Positions 19,238 to 27,354 of a stretch of DNA of 31,846 nt are shown here, in pieces. The DNA is from a virus: positions 1-31,846 of IMG/VR virus record IMGVR_UViG_3300027746_001062. One strand, 5' to 3'. Under the pieces are notes generated by a model, which saw only the letters and a program-made list of their open reading frames with translations, ran no database searches and was not told the origin of the DNA. Both the position numbers and the translations under genes were made by a program. Positions within the stretch are counted from its first letter, which is position 1. The number at the start of each line of letters is the position of its first letter.

Positions 19238-20089
19238 TTAGGTGCCCCATTCGTTTTTAAACAACGGCACCTGTAATCGATCACTGTAACGCCAACCTTT
19301 ACGCATGGCCAATAGTGCTACATTCCGGTTGTTCAATGCATACACACTTTCAACACCGCCAATGGGCATGATATAAACATGTCCAGTAAACCCAACTTTG
19401 CGATATTCTTCAACTGCACGTTCTGCATCTGCTAAATCTTCTTCAGTGGCAATCACAAACTTCAGATATGCCGTTCCGTAATCTTCATAATCCAACACAG
19501 TCTTAGGACGGATAGCATCTTTCCATGGCTCACCACTCACAGGCAGTTTGGCACTGACACTGAATGTGATCTCTCTACGGAAATCATAATAATGATGACA
19601 TTTCCATGTATGCAAATAACCTGCAAATTTTTCTGTTAGTTTTTGGGTACCATTGGTCTCAAAGGTGATCTCTTTGAGTCCTGCCATTTTGGGATGATCC
19701 AGCAAGTCTGGAAATTGTCGTTGCCATCCCAGCAATGGCTCGCCACCTGTGATCACAAGATGCTCATCACGCCACTCACCATGCGGAAGTATTTCCATAA
19801 TGCGTTCTACAATTGCATCTGTAGTCAGCATTGGGCTTAGGTCTTTAAACCGTGGATCCCATGATGCATAACTATCACACCCTGTGCTTACTAATGGTAA
19901 TTCGTTGTACGTGCGGAATTTTGCAGGGTCAATAAATTCTGCTTCCGCACTCGATTCACCACGCGGCATACCAAAGCCTGCACATTTGAAATTGCAACCA
20001 AATGTGCGTAAGAACACACTGGGCACACCCATGTATCTGCCTTCGCCTTGTATGCTGTAGAATAGTTCTGCTATTTTAATTTTGCTCAT
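19238..20089 (-). CDS. queE: QueE-like 7-carboxy-7-deazaguanine synthase (radical SAM)
   Basis: 283 aa. AELFYSIQGEGRYMGVPSVFLRTFGCNF is the QueE N-terminal pattern in outline (EIFxSxQGEG...G), VITGGEPLL the GGE SAM motif, and EITFETNGTQ the strand typical of QueE. QueE contracts the pterin ring of CPH4 to make CDG, a precursor of preQ0. Odd: the usual CxxxCxxC cluster motif reads CNFKCAGF (Cys 32 and 36, Phe at 39), so the third cluster ligand must come from elsewhere, perhaps Cys 71 after a 30-residue insertion. QueD and FolE, the two preceding steps, are in the same region. ATGA overlap with the SGNH gene upstream. Confidence 0.85.
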   Translation of the reverse strand: MSKIKIAELFYSIQGEGRYMGVPSVFLRTFGCNFKCAGFGMPRGESSAEAEFIDPAKFRTYNELPLVSTGCDSYASWDPRFKDLSPMLTTDAIVERIMEILPHGEWRDEHLVITGGEPLLGWQRQFPDLLDHPKMAGLKEITFETNGTQKLTEKFAGYLHTWKCHHYYDFRREITFSVSAKLPVSGEPWKDAIRPKTVLDYEDYGTAYLKFVIATEEDLADAERAVEEYRKVGFTGHVYIMPIGGVESVYALNNRNVALLAMRKGWRYSDRLQVPLFKNEWGT

Positions 20090-20793
20090 AATCTTGTTAC
20101 CTTGGTCATTCCTGAATATCTTGGATCTTTATTTAGATTGATACTGGCTTCGTGCATTTTAACACGAGTTTGTGGTTTTGTCACCCAACCTGGCAATACT
20201 GCATCCAAATAAGCCAAATGTTCTTCCGGGCTAGGGTGTGGGTCAGGTCCAGGTTTGGGCCAGTTGTTTTTAAAAACTGTTTTATCGTATCCGGGTAAAA
20301 TGCAATCTAGTACATCACTATACAGTCGCATGACATCACGATATTGACTCACATTGTCGTTGTCATTGGGTCTTGCCATGATCTCAACCATGCTTAAAAA
20401 TTTCCAATTGACACCAAGTCGTGATTCTAACAATGTTTTGACAGCTTTGATATACGCCAAATCTCGTATTAAAAATCCTCGCTCATCAATGTGTGAACGA
20501 ATATAGTCTGGATGATATACTGTTTTGGCAAAATATGCATTGCCCGGAGTATGCCAACGATGGTCTACATATCTATCTTCTCGATCTATGCTGGTCCAAC
20601 ACACAACCACAGTGTCTCCAGGGCCAAACGTATGGCGTTGATCACATTCCATTACTGAATTGAATATGTAGTGATTTCCGCCGCCAGCTTGCCCCCAATT
20701 CTGTGTTTGGTCAAACTCGGGCTCCAAACAATCTACCCAAGTAGGCCAACGATAGTTGGTAAAACTGCAACCAAATGCAAACAGTCGTTTCAT
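20086..20793 (-). CDS. SGNH-hydrolase-like protein, second copy
   Basis: 235 aa from the ATG at 20793, which overlaps the methyltransferase stop by 4. RLFAFGCSFTNYRWPTW is block I, NWGQAGGGNHYIFN block II and DPHPSPEEHLAYLD the catalytic Asp/His pair of SGNH hydrolases; WHTPGNAY and CWTSIDREDRY lie between. It shares the layout but little sequence with the protein at 16704-17441. Likely an esterase or a glycan-related enzyme; phage proteins like this have no proven role known to me. Confidence 0.7.
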   Translation of the reverse strand: MKRLFAFGCSFTNYRWPTWVDCLEPEFDQTQNWGQAGGGNHYIFNSVMECDQRHTFGPGDTVVVCWTSIDREDRYVDHRWHTPGNAYFAKTVYHPDYIRSHIDERGFLIRDLAYIKAVKTLLESRLGVNWKFLSMVEIMARPNDNDNVSQYRDVMRLYSDVLDCILPGYDKTVFKNNWPKPGPDPHPSPEEHLAYLDAVLPGWVTKPQTRVKMHEASINLNKDPRYSGMTKVTRL

Positions 20794-21572
20794 GTTCTCC
20801 GGGCTTTGACCAACAAATGCCAACCAAGATATTCTTTGATGGCATCTCGCATTTCGGCGGGCATGGCTTCAAACCAAGGTTCTAATTCATATCTACCTTG
20901 CTTGTAAGCTGGCACATTGTACATAAAACAATGTGCTTGACGCAAACGTTCAATATGGAATTGTTCACCTAGTAACTCATATACCTCTTCATTGGTATAG
21001 GCCTTGGCATATGGACAACCATTTTGTGCTTCAAATTGATCTAGACCTTTACGTATCATACTGTATTTCCAGGAGTTCTTGGCGTACACTAAAAATCTAA
21101 ATTCACCGTTAGGCACCAATACGTCATATGCATTTTGTATCATACTATTAATGCGTGGAAAATGATGCATGACTCCACAACTGTATACCAAATCAAACTT
21201 ACCCAAGCCTTGATATACCGCAGGATCACTAGCATCACCACAGATGAATTGACCTTCTAGACCTTCAACTTTGAATCGTTGCTGAGCCAATTCAACAGTC
21301 TTGGGACTGATATCAATAGCAGTGTAATCTGCACCGTATCTTGCAAATTCAGCAGCATCAGTTCCTATACCGCAACCAATTTCTAACACACGTTTGCCTT
21401 GCCAAAGATGAAACCCAGCAAATTCTCTCATGTGCGATTCCACGCGATATCTACGTTCGGACACTTGCTGATAAAACTCCAATGTTCCTACTTCGCTAGT
21501 ACCATGCAAGATATTACAAGGTTGATTGTCCCAGTAGCGTATGATGCGCTGTTCAAGATTTTCGTCAGTCAT
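20790..21572 (-). CDS. Class I SAM-dependent methyltransferase
   Basis: 260 aa. VLEIGCGIGTDAAEFARYG (about 60-78) is motif I, YTAIDIS with the acidic residue for the ribose follows, then FICGDASD, and FDLVYSCGVMHHFPR is the motif IV/post-loop of the small-molecule methyltransferase fold. The N-terminal QRIIRYWDNQPCNILHG resembles methyltransferases of sugar and secondary-metabolite pathways. Placed among glycosyltransferases, so methylation of a sugar is a fair inference. Confidence 0.85.
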   Translation of the reverse strand: MTDENLEQRIIRYWDNQPCNILHGTSEVGTLEFYQQVSERRYRVESHMREFAGFHLWQGKRVLEIGCGIGTDAAEFARYGADYTAIDISPKTVELAQQRFKVEGLEGQFICGDASDPAVYQGLGKFDLVYSCGVMHHFPRINSMIQNAYDVLVPNGEFRFLVYAKNSWKYSMIRKGLDQFEAQNGCPYAKAYTNEEVYELLGEQFHIERLRQAHCFMYNVPAYKQGRYELEPWFEAMPAEMRDAIKEYLGWHLLVKARRT

Positions 21573-21575
21573 TAA

Positions 21576-22421
21576 TTATCCTTCTATGATAGATCGTTTG
21601 ATCTCCATGCTCCATTGTGATTGTTGATGATTTACATCATTGATCTTGAGTTTCTCCCAAGGATCTTGTGTACCTCTAAGTACATTTTTAAAAAACTCAG
21701 TACTCATGCCAATACTTTCCATGTATGCAGCAATTTTCCTACAATCGTTGTATCGTAGTTCTATCACATCCATGTATAAAAAATCTCTAGGGTCTTTGGG
21801 ATTGCCTTCGAGCATGGGTCTGTTGTTAAAAGTAGCATCTTTATTTTTTCCTGTGAGATCGTAACGTTCATGTACCACATTGACTGGTATACGTTCAAAC
21901 ACATCTAATATGTAGGCTTGTTGACTCAACCATGCATCGGAAATTTGATGTGGGCAAAGATATCCTAGCAATTCTAACCACTTGCGTGGTACTATAGGAA
22001 ATATACTGTAAGGATGCAAATTATGTGTGCAAAAAGCCAATAGTTTAAATTGGCCGTCATGTTTCATAATTTCACTATCCCATGCAGGCGTCTGCATTAC
22101 TGCATCGTCATTCCAAATGATATACCAACGAGATTTGACCATCCGTGCCATGGCATTCACATATTCGTTTAGCCGAATATACCCCATGGGTTCAAATTTC
22201 ATTGCAGTATAGTTAGCTCTAATAGAATCCAACCAAGGTTTCAAATTGTTATTGAAATAATCTGTGCCCACTTGATCGTCCTGATCAAATCCCAGCATTA
22301 TGTGTATTGATTTTGGGTTGGCTACATTATCGTAAAGTGATTGTACACTTCGCCTCAGTGCAGTAGTACGCCCTCGTGTGGGCAACAGCACACTGATATC
22401 ATACTTAAATTCAGTATCCAT
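21576..22421 (-). CDS. GT-A-type glycosyltransferase, paralog 1
   Basis: 281 aa. ISVLLPTRGRTTALRRSVQSL is the N-terminal nucleotide-sugar strand-loop of family 2-like glycosyltransferases and WYIIWNDDAVMQTPAWDS provides the acidic DxD-type metal site. Very similar over its length to the protein at 24424-25284 (shared blocks CTHN-HPYSIFP, SQQAY-LD, RIPVNV-H-R-DLTG, DATF). The two paralogs flank a radical SAM gene. Predicted to add a sugar in the cytoplasm; donor and acceptor unknown. Confidence 0.8.
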   Translation of the reverse strand: MDTEFKYDISVLLPTRGRTTALRRSVQSLYDNVANPKSIHIMLGFDQDDQVGTDYFNNNLKPWLDSIRANYTAMKFEPMGYIRLNEYVNAMARMVKSRWYIIWNDDAVMQTPAWDSEIMKHDGQFKLLAFCTHNLHPYSIFPIVPRKWLELLGYLCPHQISDAWLSQQAYILDVFERIPVNVVHERYDLTGKNKDATFNNRPMLEGNPKDPRDFLYMDVIELRYNDCRKIAAYMESIGMSTEFFKNVLRGTQDPWEKLKINDVNHQQSQWSMEIKRSIIEG

Positions 22422-22441
22422 AACTTCTCTCGCAATTATTT

Positions 22442-24424
22442 TTATGCTGTGATAGCGCGAGCACTGGCTTGGCCGCGTTTGGCTCGGTTAATTACTTTCA
22501 CAGCATCGTTTACAGTTTCTACCATGGCTTTGCCAAAGTTTCTACGACGAGCAAAATAAAACAGTTCAAGGAAACGAGCAAAACTCATGGTCTTGTCTTC
22601 GGGGAATTCCAAACGATACACACTGGGTTCTTCAACCAAGTCATGATCAAATGTAAGGTATTCCCAGATGTTGTAATCCAGTTTCATATCTTCAGGGTAG
22701 GTGTTCATAGCATCGTAGGCCACTAGATATCTGCGTTGAAATTTCATTATATTATCTAGCAAGTTCTTGGGCAAGTCGTATCTAGCCATAAATCTTTCTA
22801 GCACATCAAAAATATTGCTGTATTGTTTTTCTAGATGCATATTTAATATGGTGCGATGTATGAGATTCCATCCGTGGATTTCTATACCAATGTCGGGATG
22901 ATCAATTTTTCCACGAGTCATCCAGTTTGTGTAGTACATGCGTACCTGTTCCTGCTCGTGATATAACCAAGGATCAGATTGAATAAATTCAAACAGGTCA
23001 TCGTAGAATTCGCCGTAAGGTACATTTAAATATTTGCGTACCAGTCTTGACAACAATGTGCTAACGCCATTCACATGGAACGTGTTAATAAACCACGAGA
23101 AGATGTGTGCATCTAACATGCGATCAAACGGCATATCTTTGGTGCCGGTGATAATGTCAATGCTTTCAATCACGTGTTCATTGCTGTAAGATCCAGAAAA
23201 GTAGTCAGTAACTGGTTGACTAGAAATCTTAAACAATTTCTTTTGTAACAGATTCATCTCGGCATTTTCCAGCAACTGTGCTTGAAACACAGTGAGCCCA
23301 GTATGATTACCCATGTCAAACAAAGTCCAAAAATTCTTTTTCCAAGAGTCAAGACTTTCACCGGGCAGTCCTAGAATCAGTTCTGTGTATGTGGGAATAT
23401 TACGTTGTTCGCACAATTCAAACACTTCATTGAGTTTGTTCATCTCCATGTTCTTACGACGAATATTTTCCAACACATCCAAATCTAAACTTTGTACACT
23501 TAGTGTTAGGCCTTGATTGAAGCCACGTGCGTCAAGAAGTTTTTTAACAATGTCAACTACTTCTTTCTTTTGATTCTTGGCCCAGGCCACACTAAATGTT
23601 CTTGGAGATCCGTATTTTTCTTGACACTCAATGATTTTGTCTGCAATCATGCTATCTCTTTCGGCAAACATACCAAAGTTTGCATCAGTAATTGAGATGA
23701 AGTCGAAGTTGTGTTGGGCCATCCATTCTAATTCGTCAAACACACGTTGCAATTCAAATTTCTTGACCTTGTTATAGGTCAAACTACCCCAGTCACAGAA
23801 TGTGCAAGCAAATGGGCAACCACGACTGGTTTCCAAAGTACCTTGCCACGTGATGCCAGGATTGTCTGCAATCAATTGATCAAACACTCCGTTAAGATAT
23901 GGACTAGGAACTTGATCTAATGTTTCGATGCGTTTAGCATCACCGGTGTTGACCGCTTCGCCATTGCGATTGATCAACAGTCCCGGAATGTGATCAAACT
24001 GTTTTGACTCGTATGCCAACATGAGATTGCGAAATGTAATTTCGCCTTCGAATGTGATCACAATGTCCATAAACGGATTTTTACGGAACAAATCAGGATC
24101 TGTGATGGCTGGCTCGGGCCCACCAAAGATAGTCATTACATTGGGATTGATTTCTTTAACTCTGGTAGCAATAGCATAATTGTAGTTGTGATTCCACACA
24201 TAAGTGCTGAATGCCACTATGTCATTTTGTGCCAATCGTTGTGCTATGGGTTCAATTTGATCTCTTTTCCATACCCATTCTGTCAATTCAAATTGATCAT
24301 TTACTGCCGGATCAGCAATGGCGTAACTCCAAATTACTCCTGCTGAGTACGGTAGGTAGTATGCATTAAGCTCTTTAGGGCCCTGTTGGAAATTGGGCTG
24401 TACCCAAGCAATTTTGTGTTTCAT
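22442..24424 (-). CDS. B12-binding-type radical SAM enzyme
   Basis: 660 aa. An N-terminal Rossmann-like half (about 1-150, with ISTYVWNHN-like and MTIFGGPEPA segments) has the shape of a cobalamin-binding domain but lacks DxHxxG, as many members do. ETSRGCPFACTFCDWGS holds CxxxCxxC (Cys 203, 207, 210) for the 4Fe-4S cluster. A long C-terminal region follows with LGLPGES typical of the family. Reactions in this class include methylation of unactivated carbons and ring rearrangement. It lies between two paralogous glycosyltransferases with TAATG coupling to the upstream one, suggesting modification of a sugar or lipid carrier. Confidence 0.85.
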   Translation of the reverse strand: MKHKIAWVQPNFQQGPKELNAYYLPYSAGVIWSYAIADPAVNDQFELTEWVWKRDQIEPIAQRLAQNDIVAFSTYVWNHNYNYAIATRVKEINPNVMTIFGGPEPAITDPDLFRKNPFMDIVITFEGEITFRNLMLAYESKQFDHIPGLLINRNGEAVNTGDAKRIETLDQVPSPYLNGVFDQLIADNPGITWQGTLETSRGCPFACTFCDWGSLTYNKVKKFELQRVFDELEWMAQHNFDFISITDANFGMFAERDSMIADKIIECQEKYGSPRTFSVAWAKNQKKEVVDIVKKLLDARGFNQGLTLSVQSLDLDVLENIRRKNMEMNKLNEVFELCEQRNIPTYTELILGLPGESLDSWKKNFWTLFDMGNHTGLTVFQAQLLENAEMNLLQKKLFKISSQPVTDYFSGSYSNEHVIESIDIITGTKDMPFDRMLDAHIFSWFINTFHVNGVSTLLSRLVRKYLNVPYGEFYDDLFEFIQSDPWLYHEQEQVRMYYTNWMTRGKIDHPDIGIEIHGWNLIHRTILNMHLEKQYSNIFDVLERFMARYDLPKNLLDNIMKFQRRYLVAYDAMNTYPEDMKLDYNIWEYLTFDHDLVEEPSVYRLEFPEDKTMSFARFLELFYFARRRNFGKAMVETVNDAVKVINRAKRGQASARAITA

Positions 24425-25284
24425 TATGTACTTATTGATTCAGAACTAACCGGCTTGCCAAAGTGTGGATTACTAAATTGCTTCATTTGGTTGTTAGGAT
24501 CATTTTCTAGTAAACGTTGCCACGGTTCTTGAGTACCGCGGAATACGTTTTCAAAATATTCAGTGCTTTGCCCGTGTTGTTGCATGTACATGGCCAATTT
24601 AGCACAGTCGCCTTGCCGGATTTGAAGATTTGGTAAACTGTGAAAATCATTTGGGTCCAACGGTTTACCTTCTAGGATATGCCGGTCTAAGAATGTAGCA
24701 TCGCCATTATTGCCAGTAAGATCAAATCGATCATGTAACACATTGACTGGGATTCTGTGATAGATATCTAATAGATATGCCTGTTGGCTTACCCAACCAT
24801 CTTGTGTGCTATGCGGAGAAATATATCCCAGCAAGTCATACCAAGCACGAGGTATAGTTGGAAAAATGCTGTAAGGATGCATGTTATGAGTGCAAAAGCC
24901 CAGCAATTTCAAATGCGGACCAGTATGGCTCATGATCACACTGTCCCATCCTTGGGTTTGCATTACAGCATCATCGTTCCAGATCATCAACCATTCGCTG
25001 TTGGATACTTTGGCCAATGCATTGTTGTATTTGTGCAAATTCACATAGCCCAACCGATCAAATCTCATGGCAACGTATGTAACTGATTGCAAATCCAGCC
25101 AAGGCTGCAATGTTTCTTTGAAAAAACTTGTGCCTATTTCATCATCTTTGTCAAATGCAAACATCAATTGCAATTTTTTAGGATCATCTGCTAGCTCTAC
25201 CAGACTTCGTATACTACGATCTAGACTGGTAGTGCGACCACGAGTGGCCAGTAGCATGGCTATGTTATAGCGAGGTTTAGTCAT
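24424..25284 (-). CDS. GT-A-type glycosyltransferase, paralog 2
   Basis: 286 aa. IAMLLATRGRTTSLDRSIRSL and WLMIWNDDAVMQTQGWDS are the nucleotide-sugar and metal-binding parts; the whole protein parallels the one at 21576-22421, so the pair arose by duplication. Its stop overlaps the radical SAM start, and its start overlaps the QueD stop by a few bases, making one translationally coupled row. Likely acts in the same pathway as its paralog on a different step or acceptor. Confidence 0.8.
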   Translation of the reverse strand: MTKPRYNIAMLLATRGRTTSLDRSIRSLVELADDPKKLQLMFAFDKDDEIGTSFFKETLQPWLDLQSVTYVAMRFDRLGYVNLHKYNNALAKVSNSEWLMIWNDDAVMQTQGWDSVIMSHTGPHLKLLGFCTHNMHPYSIFPTIPRAWYDLLGYISPHSTQDGWVSQQAYLLDIYHRIPVNVLHDRFDLTGNNGDATFLDRHILEGKPLDPNDFHSLPNLQIRQGDCAKLAMYMQQHGQSTEYFENVFRGTQEPWQRLLENDPNNQMKQFSNPHFGKPVSSESIST

Positions 25285-25759
25285 TGAATTCGTTGTCCTC
25301 TCTATGTCCTTGACGCCCTGCCATGTTTGAATCTGTTTCGCGCACTTCTACTCTGGTGCACCAAACTCGTTGAGCTTCCTCGCTGCCGCAGTTGGGCAAA
25401 AAGATTGTGTTAATGTATTCATACAAGAAGTCAGCTATGCCTTCGCAGCCGGTGCGTTCTACTTCAGTAATCTTGGCCAGTTTTAGTTTGCCCAAGTTTA
25501 ACAAGTGTTCACGCATGGGATCGTCTTGTGCCACTAGCAATGTATGGTCAAACCATTCTTCTAGTTTTTCTTTAAGAGGCTTTAGTCCACCAAAGTCAGT
25601 AACCCAGTTACGTGCATCCAAGGTGTCTGCTTCAAATTCAAAGTGAAAGCTCATTGCATATCCGTGTATTAGATTGCAGTGGCTGTCCGCACGCCATTGG
25701 CGATATGCCACAGGGCCAATTTGCCTGTAAGTTTTTGTACTGAAATATTTCTTTGCCAT
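25277..25759 (-). CDS. queD: QueD-like 6-carboxytetrahydropterin synthase
   Basis: 160 aa. ADSHCNLIHGYAMSFHF carries the zinc histidines and the catalytic cysteine of the family (His 27, Cys 28, His 32; the usual HGH is HGY here), followed by VTDFGGLK and DHTLL (Asp 71, His 72) and a late Glu in VEVRET. It turns dihydroneopterin triphosphate into CPH4, the substrate of QueE. Start ATG at 25759 has AGGAG 7 nt upstream, partly held in a hairpin. Phages use this path for 7-deazaguanine DNA bases or queuosine. Confidence 0.88.
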   Translation of the reverse strand: MAKKYFSTKTYRQIGPVAYRQWRADSHCNLIHGYAMSFHFEFEADTLDARNWVTDFGGLKPLKEKLEEWFDHTLLVAQDDPMREHLLNLGKLKLAKITEVERTGCEGIADFLYEYINTIFLPNCGSEEAQRVWCTRVEVRETDSNMAGRQGHREDNEFND

Positions 25760-25845
25760 GATTTTCTCCTATGTTAGATTATAGCATAGGCGGCGGAGTT
25801 TGTATAGCGGGACGATGCCGATAGGCCGCTGTATGGATATTTATT
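25760..25845 (-). promoter_or_regulatory. Structured leader before queD with late-type box
   Basis: AATAAATA at 25838-25845 overlaps the stop of the upstream gene, then about 78 nt. The leader can form AGCGG/CCGCT and, next to the start, CCTATG-(11 nt)-CATAGG, whose 3' side includes part of the AGGAG ribosome-binding site. A -10-like TATAAT sits in that loop. No match to the known preQ1-I pattern by eye. May tune queD translation. Confidence 0.35.
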
Positions 25846-26524
25846 CTTTCTCAAACACTAGTCGAACATTACCGTCCATAGAGTCGTCAATGTGTTCACT
25901 AAAATCTACATCTAAAATTATGTAATTGATATTGAGTTTTTCTAATACGCTCAATACATATTGTTCATAATCATGCCTGGTAGGAGAAGCATCGATATGT
26001 TTTTCTAAAAATTCACGAGGAGTGAGCTCAATCATGCGAGACATATTAAGTGATAAAAATCCCCGCCCATTAGGTTTTACCATAGATGCAAATCCTGTTA
26101 CCGTTTCTTCTAATTTTGATAAAGGAATAAAATGTAAAGCACATATGGAAAATACCGATTCAAAATAATTCTGATGCCCTTTGATATAATCATCATCTAC
26201 GAAATCATGAATGTCTGCATAGTTATCTATGTCGTGAGTCGGGCTGACGCCAATTATATTAGGTATGTAGCTCTTGAAGATATTCCACCCGCAACCTAGA
26301 TCATAGATGTTGGTTGGGTTGGTTTCTAGTAATTTTTCTAAGTAATAAAATGCCACCATTGAGAATCGAGTTCTTTGCCGCCCGGCTATCTCTCTTGGTG
26401 TGGGACCGACGAAGGTTTTTGACCAAGTAAGCTGTTCAAAGTCTGATTTGATCTGATTAAAAAATTCCAATTGTTGGCAATAAGCACGACACTTTTGTTC
26501 GTTATATGGATTTATGTTATGCAT
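25841..26524 (-). CDS. SAM-dependent methyltransferase-like protein
   Basis: 227 aa. NIYDLGCGWNIFKSYI is motif I of the class I methyltransferase fold, IIGVSPTHDIDNYADIHDF the second strand region, SVFSICALHFIPLSKL and MVKPNGRGFLSLN the later strands. A helical N-terminus (1-60) precedes. No Shine-Dalgarno; AATAAATA ends 5 nt before the ATG at 26524. Target unknown. Base composition is more AT-rich than queD next to it. Confidence 0.7.
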   Translation of the reverse strand: MHNINPYNEQKCRAYCQQLEFFNQIKSDFEQLTWSKTFVGPTPREIAGRQRTRFSMVAFYYLEKLLETNPTNIYDLGCGWNIFKSYIPNIIGVSPTHDIDNYADIHDFVDDDYIKGHQNYFESVFSICALHFIPLSKLEETVTGFASMVKPNGRGFLSLNMSRMIELTPREFLEKHIDASPTRHDYEQYVLSVLEKLNINYIILDVDFSEHIDDSMDGNVRLVFEKE

Positions 26525-26529
26525 AGAAA

Positions 26530-26537
26530 TATTTATT
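26530..26537 (-). promoter_or_regulatory. Late-type promoter box AATAAATA
   Basis: AATAAATA, 5 nt, ATG at 26524; overlaps the HIT gene's stop codon. Same spacing as at 696-703 and 14698-14705. Confidence 0.45.
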
Positions 26538-26937
26538 CTGGCTGTTTATAACCAGTAGCTTTGTAGTTAGCTTGCCCGGGAATCACACCTCGAACACCAC
26601 CAACAGGGTTTTCACAATCGCCATGCCGACGAGGAATCAAATGCACATGTGGATACATTACTGTTTGGCCAGCAGCAGTTCCAGAATTGAATCCAATATT
26701 GTAGCCATCGTATTCGCCACGACTAACCATACTTTCACCATAACGTAATGCACTTTCAAAGGCATCGTTAATCACTGTGAGAGTGTTATAGTTTGGTACA
26801 AACAACAAGTGCCCGGGTGTGACTGGATAACGGTCTCGAAATACACTAACATGAAAATCACAGAGGTCTTTGACTTGTTGATCCCACGGTGCTGCTCCAG
26901 CAGCATGTGCATCATCTAGTGTTTCGTGAGATTTCAT
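26533..26937 (-). CDS. HIT-family nucleotide hydrolase
   Basis: 134 aa from the ATG at 26937; upstream codons to 26973 lie in the end of the previous gene. FRDRYPVTPGHLLFVPN and QTVMYPHVHLIPRRHGD match HIT proteins; the HxHxx triad reads YPHVHLIP, with Tyr where the first His often stands and two His kept. HIT enzymes cleave dinucleoside polyphosphates or AMP-lysine and similar. Occurs often in phages, role unclear. Confidence 0.85.
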   Translation of the reverse strand: MKSHETLDDAHAAGAAPWDQQVKDLCDFHVSVFRDRYPVTPGHLLFVPNYNTLTVINDAFESALRYGESMVSRGEYDGYNIGFNSGTAAGQTVMYPHVHLIPRRHGDCENPVGGVRGVIPGQANYKATGYKQPE

Positions 26938-26947
26938 TTTGTTTAAT

Positions 26948-27352
26948 TTATTGTAGTGTTTGAGGATAACCAATTATATCGTCTGGGTCGTTTGCTAACA
27001 TTTTTTTCTTGTCACGGAATCCTTCCAAGATCTCCTTTTCAAAGATCTCGCCCATCCGTTGTATATCATCTGCTGATATTTCTTGGCCCATATCGGTTGA
27101 CATGTCTGCTATATTTTGAATAAAACTGGCAAATGCACTACCCAGATGATATGCGGCTTCGTCAATGCCAAATACTTGATCCTCATGTATCTGTAGATTT
27201 TTATTCAGAATAGAATATCTGCCGTGCAAAAACAACTGCATATCACGTTGAAAGGTTATTCCGCCATCACCCGCATACTTGTGTAATAACTCGCCTAACG
27301 ATTTGAAAAAAAGTTTTGAGTCTTTAAAAAAATCTGATTCCATGTTGTTCAT
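26948..27352 (-). CDS. Hypothetical helical protein
   Basis: 134 aa, almost wholly helical (DSKLFFKSLGELLHKYAG, then AYHLGSAFASFIQNIADM and MGEIFEKEILEGFRDKKKM). ATG at 27352 has GAGG 5 nt upstream and follows the FolE stop by 2 bases; an ATG three codons in is also possible. No family recognised. Overlaps nothing known; co-transcribed with FolE. Confidence 0.6.
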   Translation of the reverse strand: MNNMESDFFKDSKLFFKSLGELLHKYAGDGGITFQRDMQLFLHGRYSILNKNLQIHEDQVFGIDEAAYHLGSAFASFIQNIADMSTDMGQEISADDIQRMGEIFEKEILEGFRDKKKMLANDPDDIIGYPQTLQ

Positions 27353-27354
27353 AA

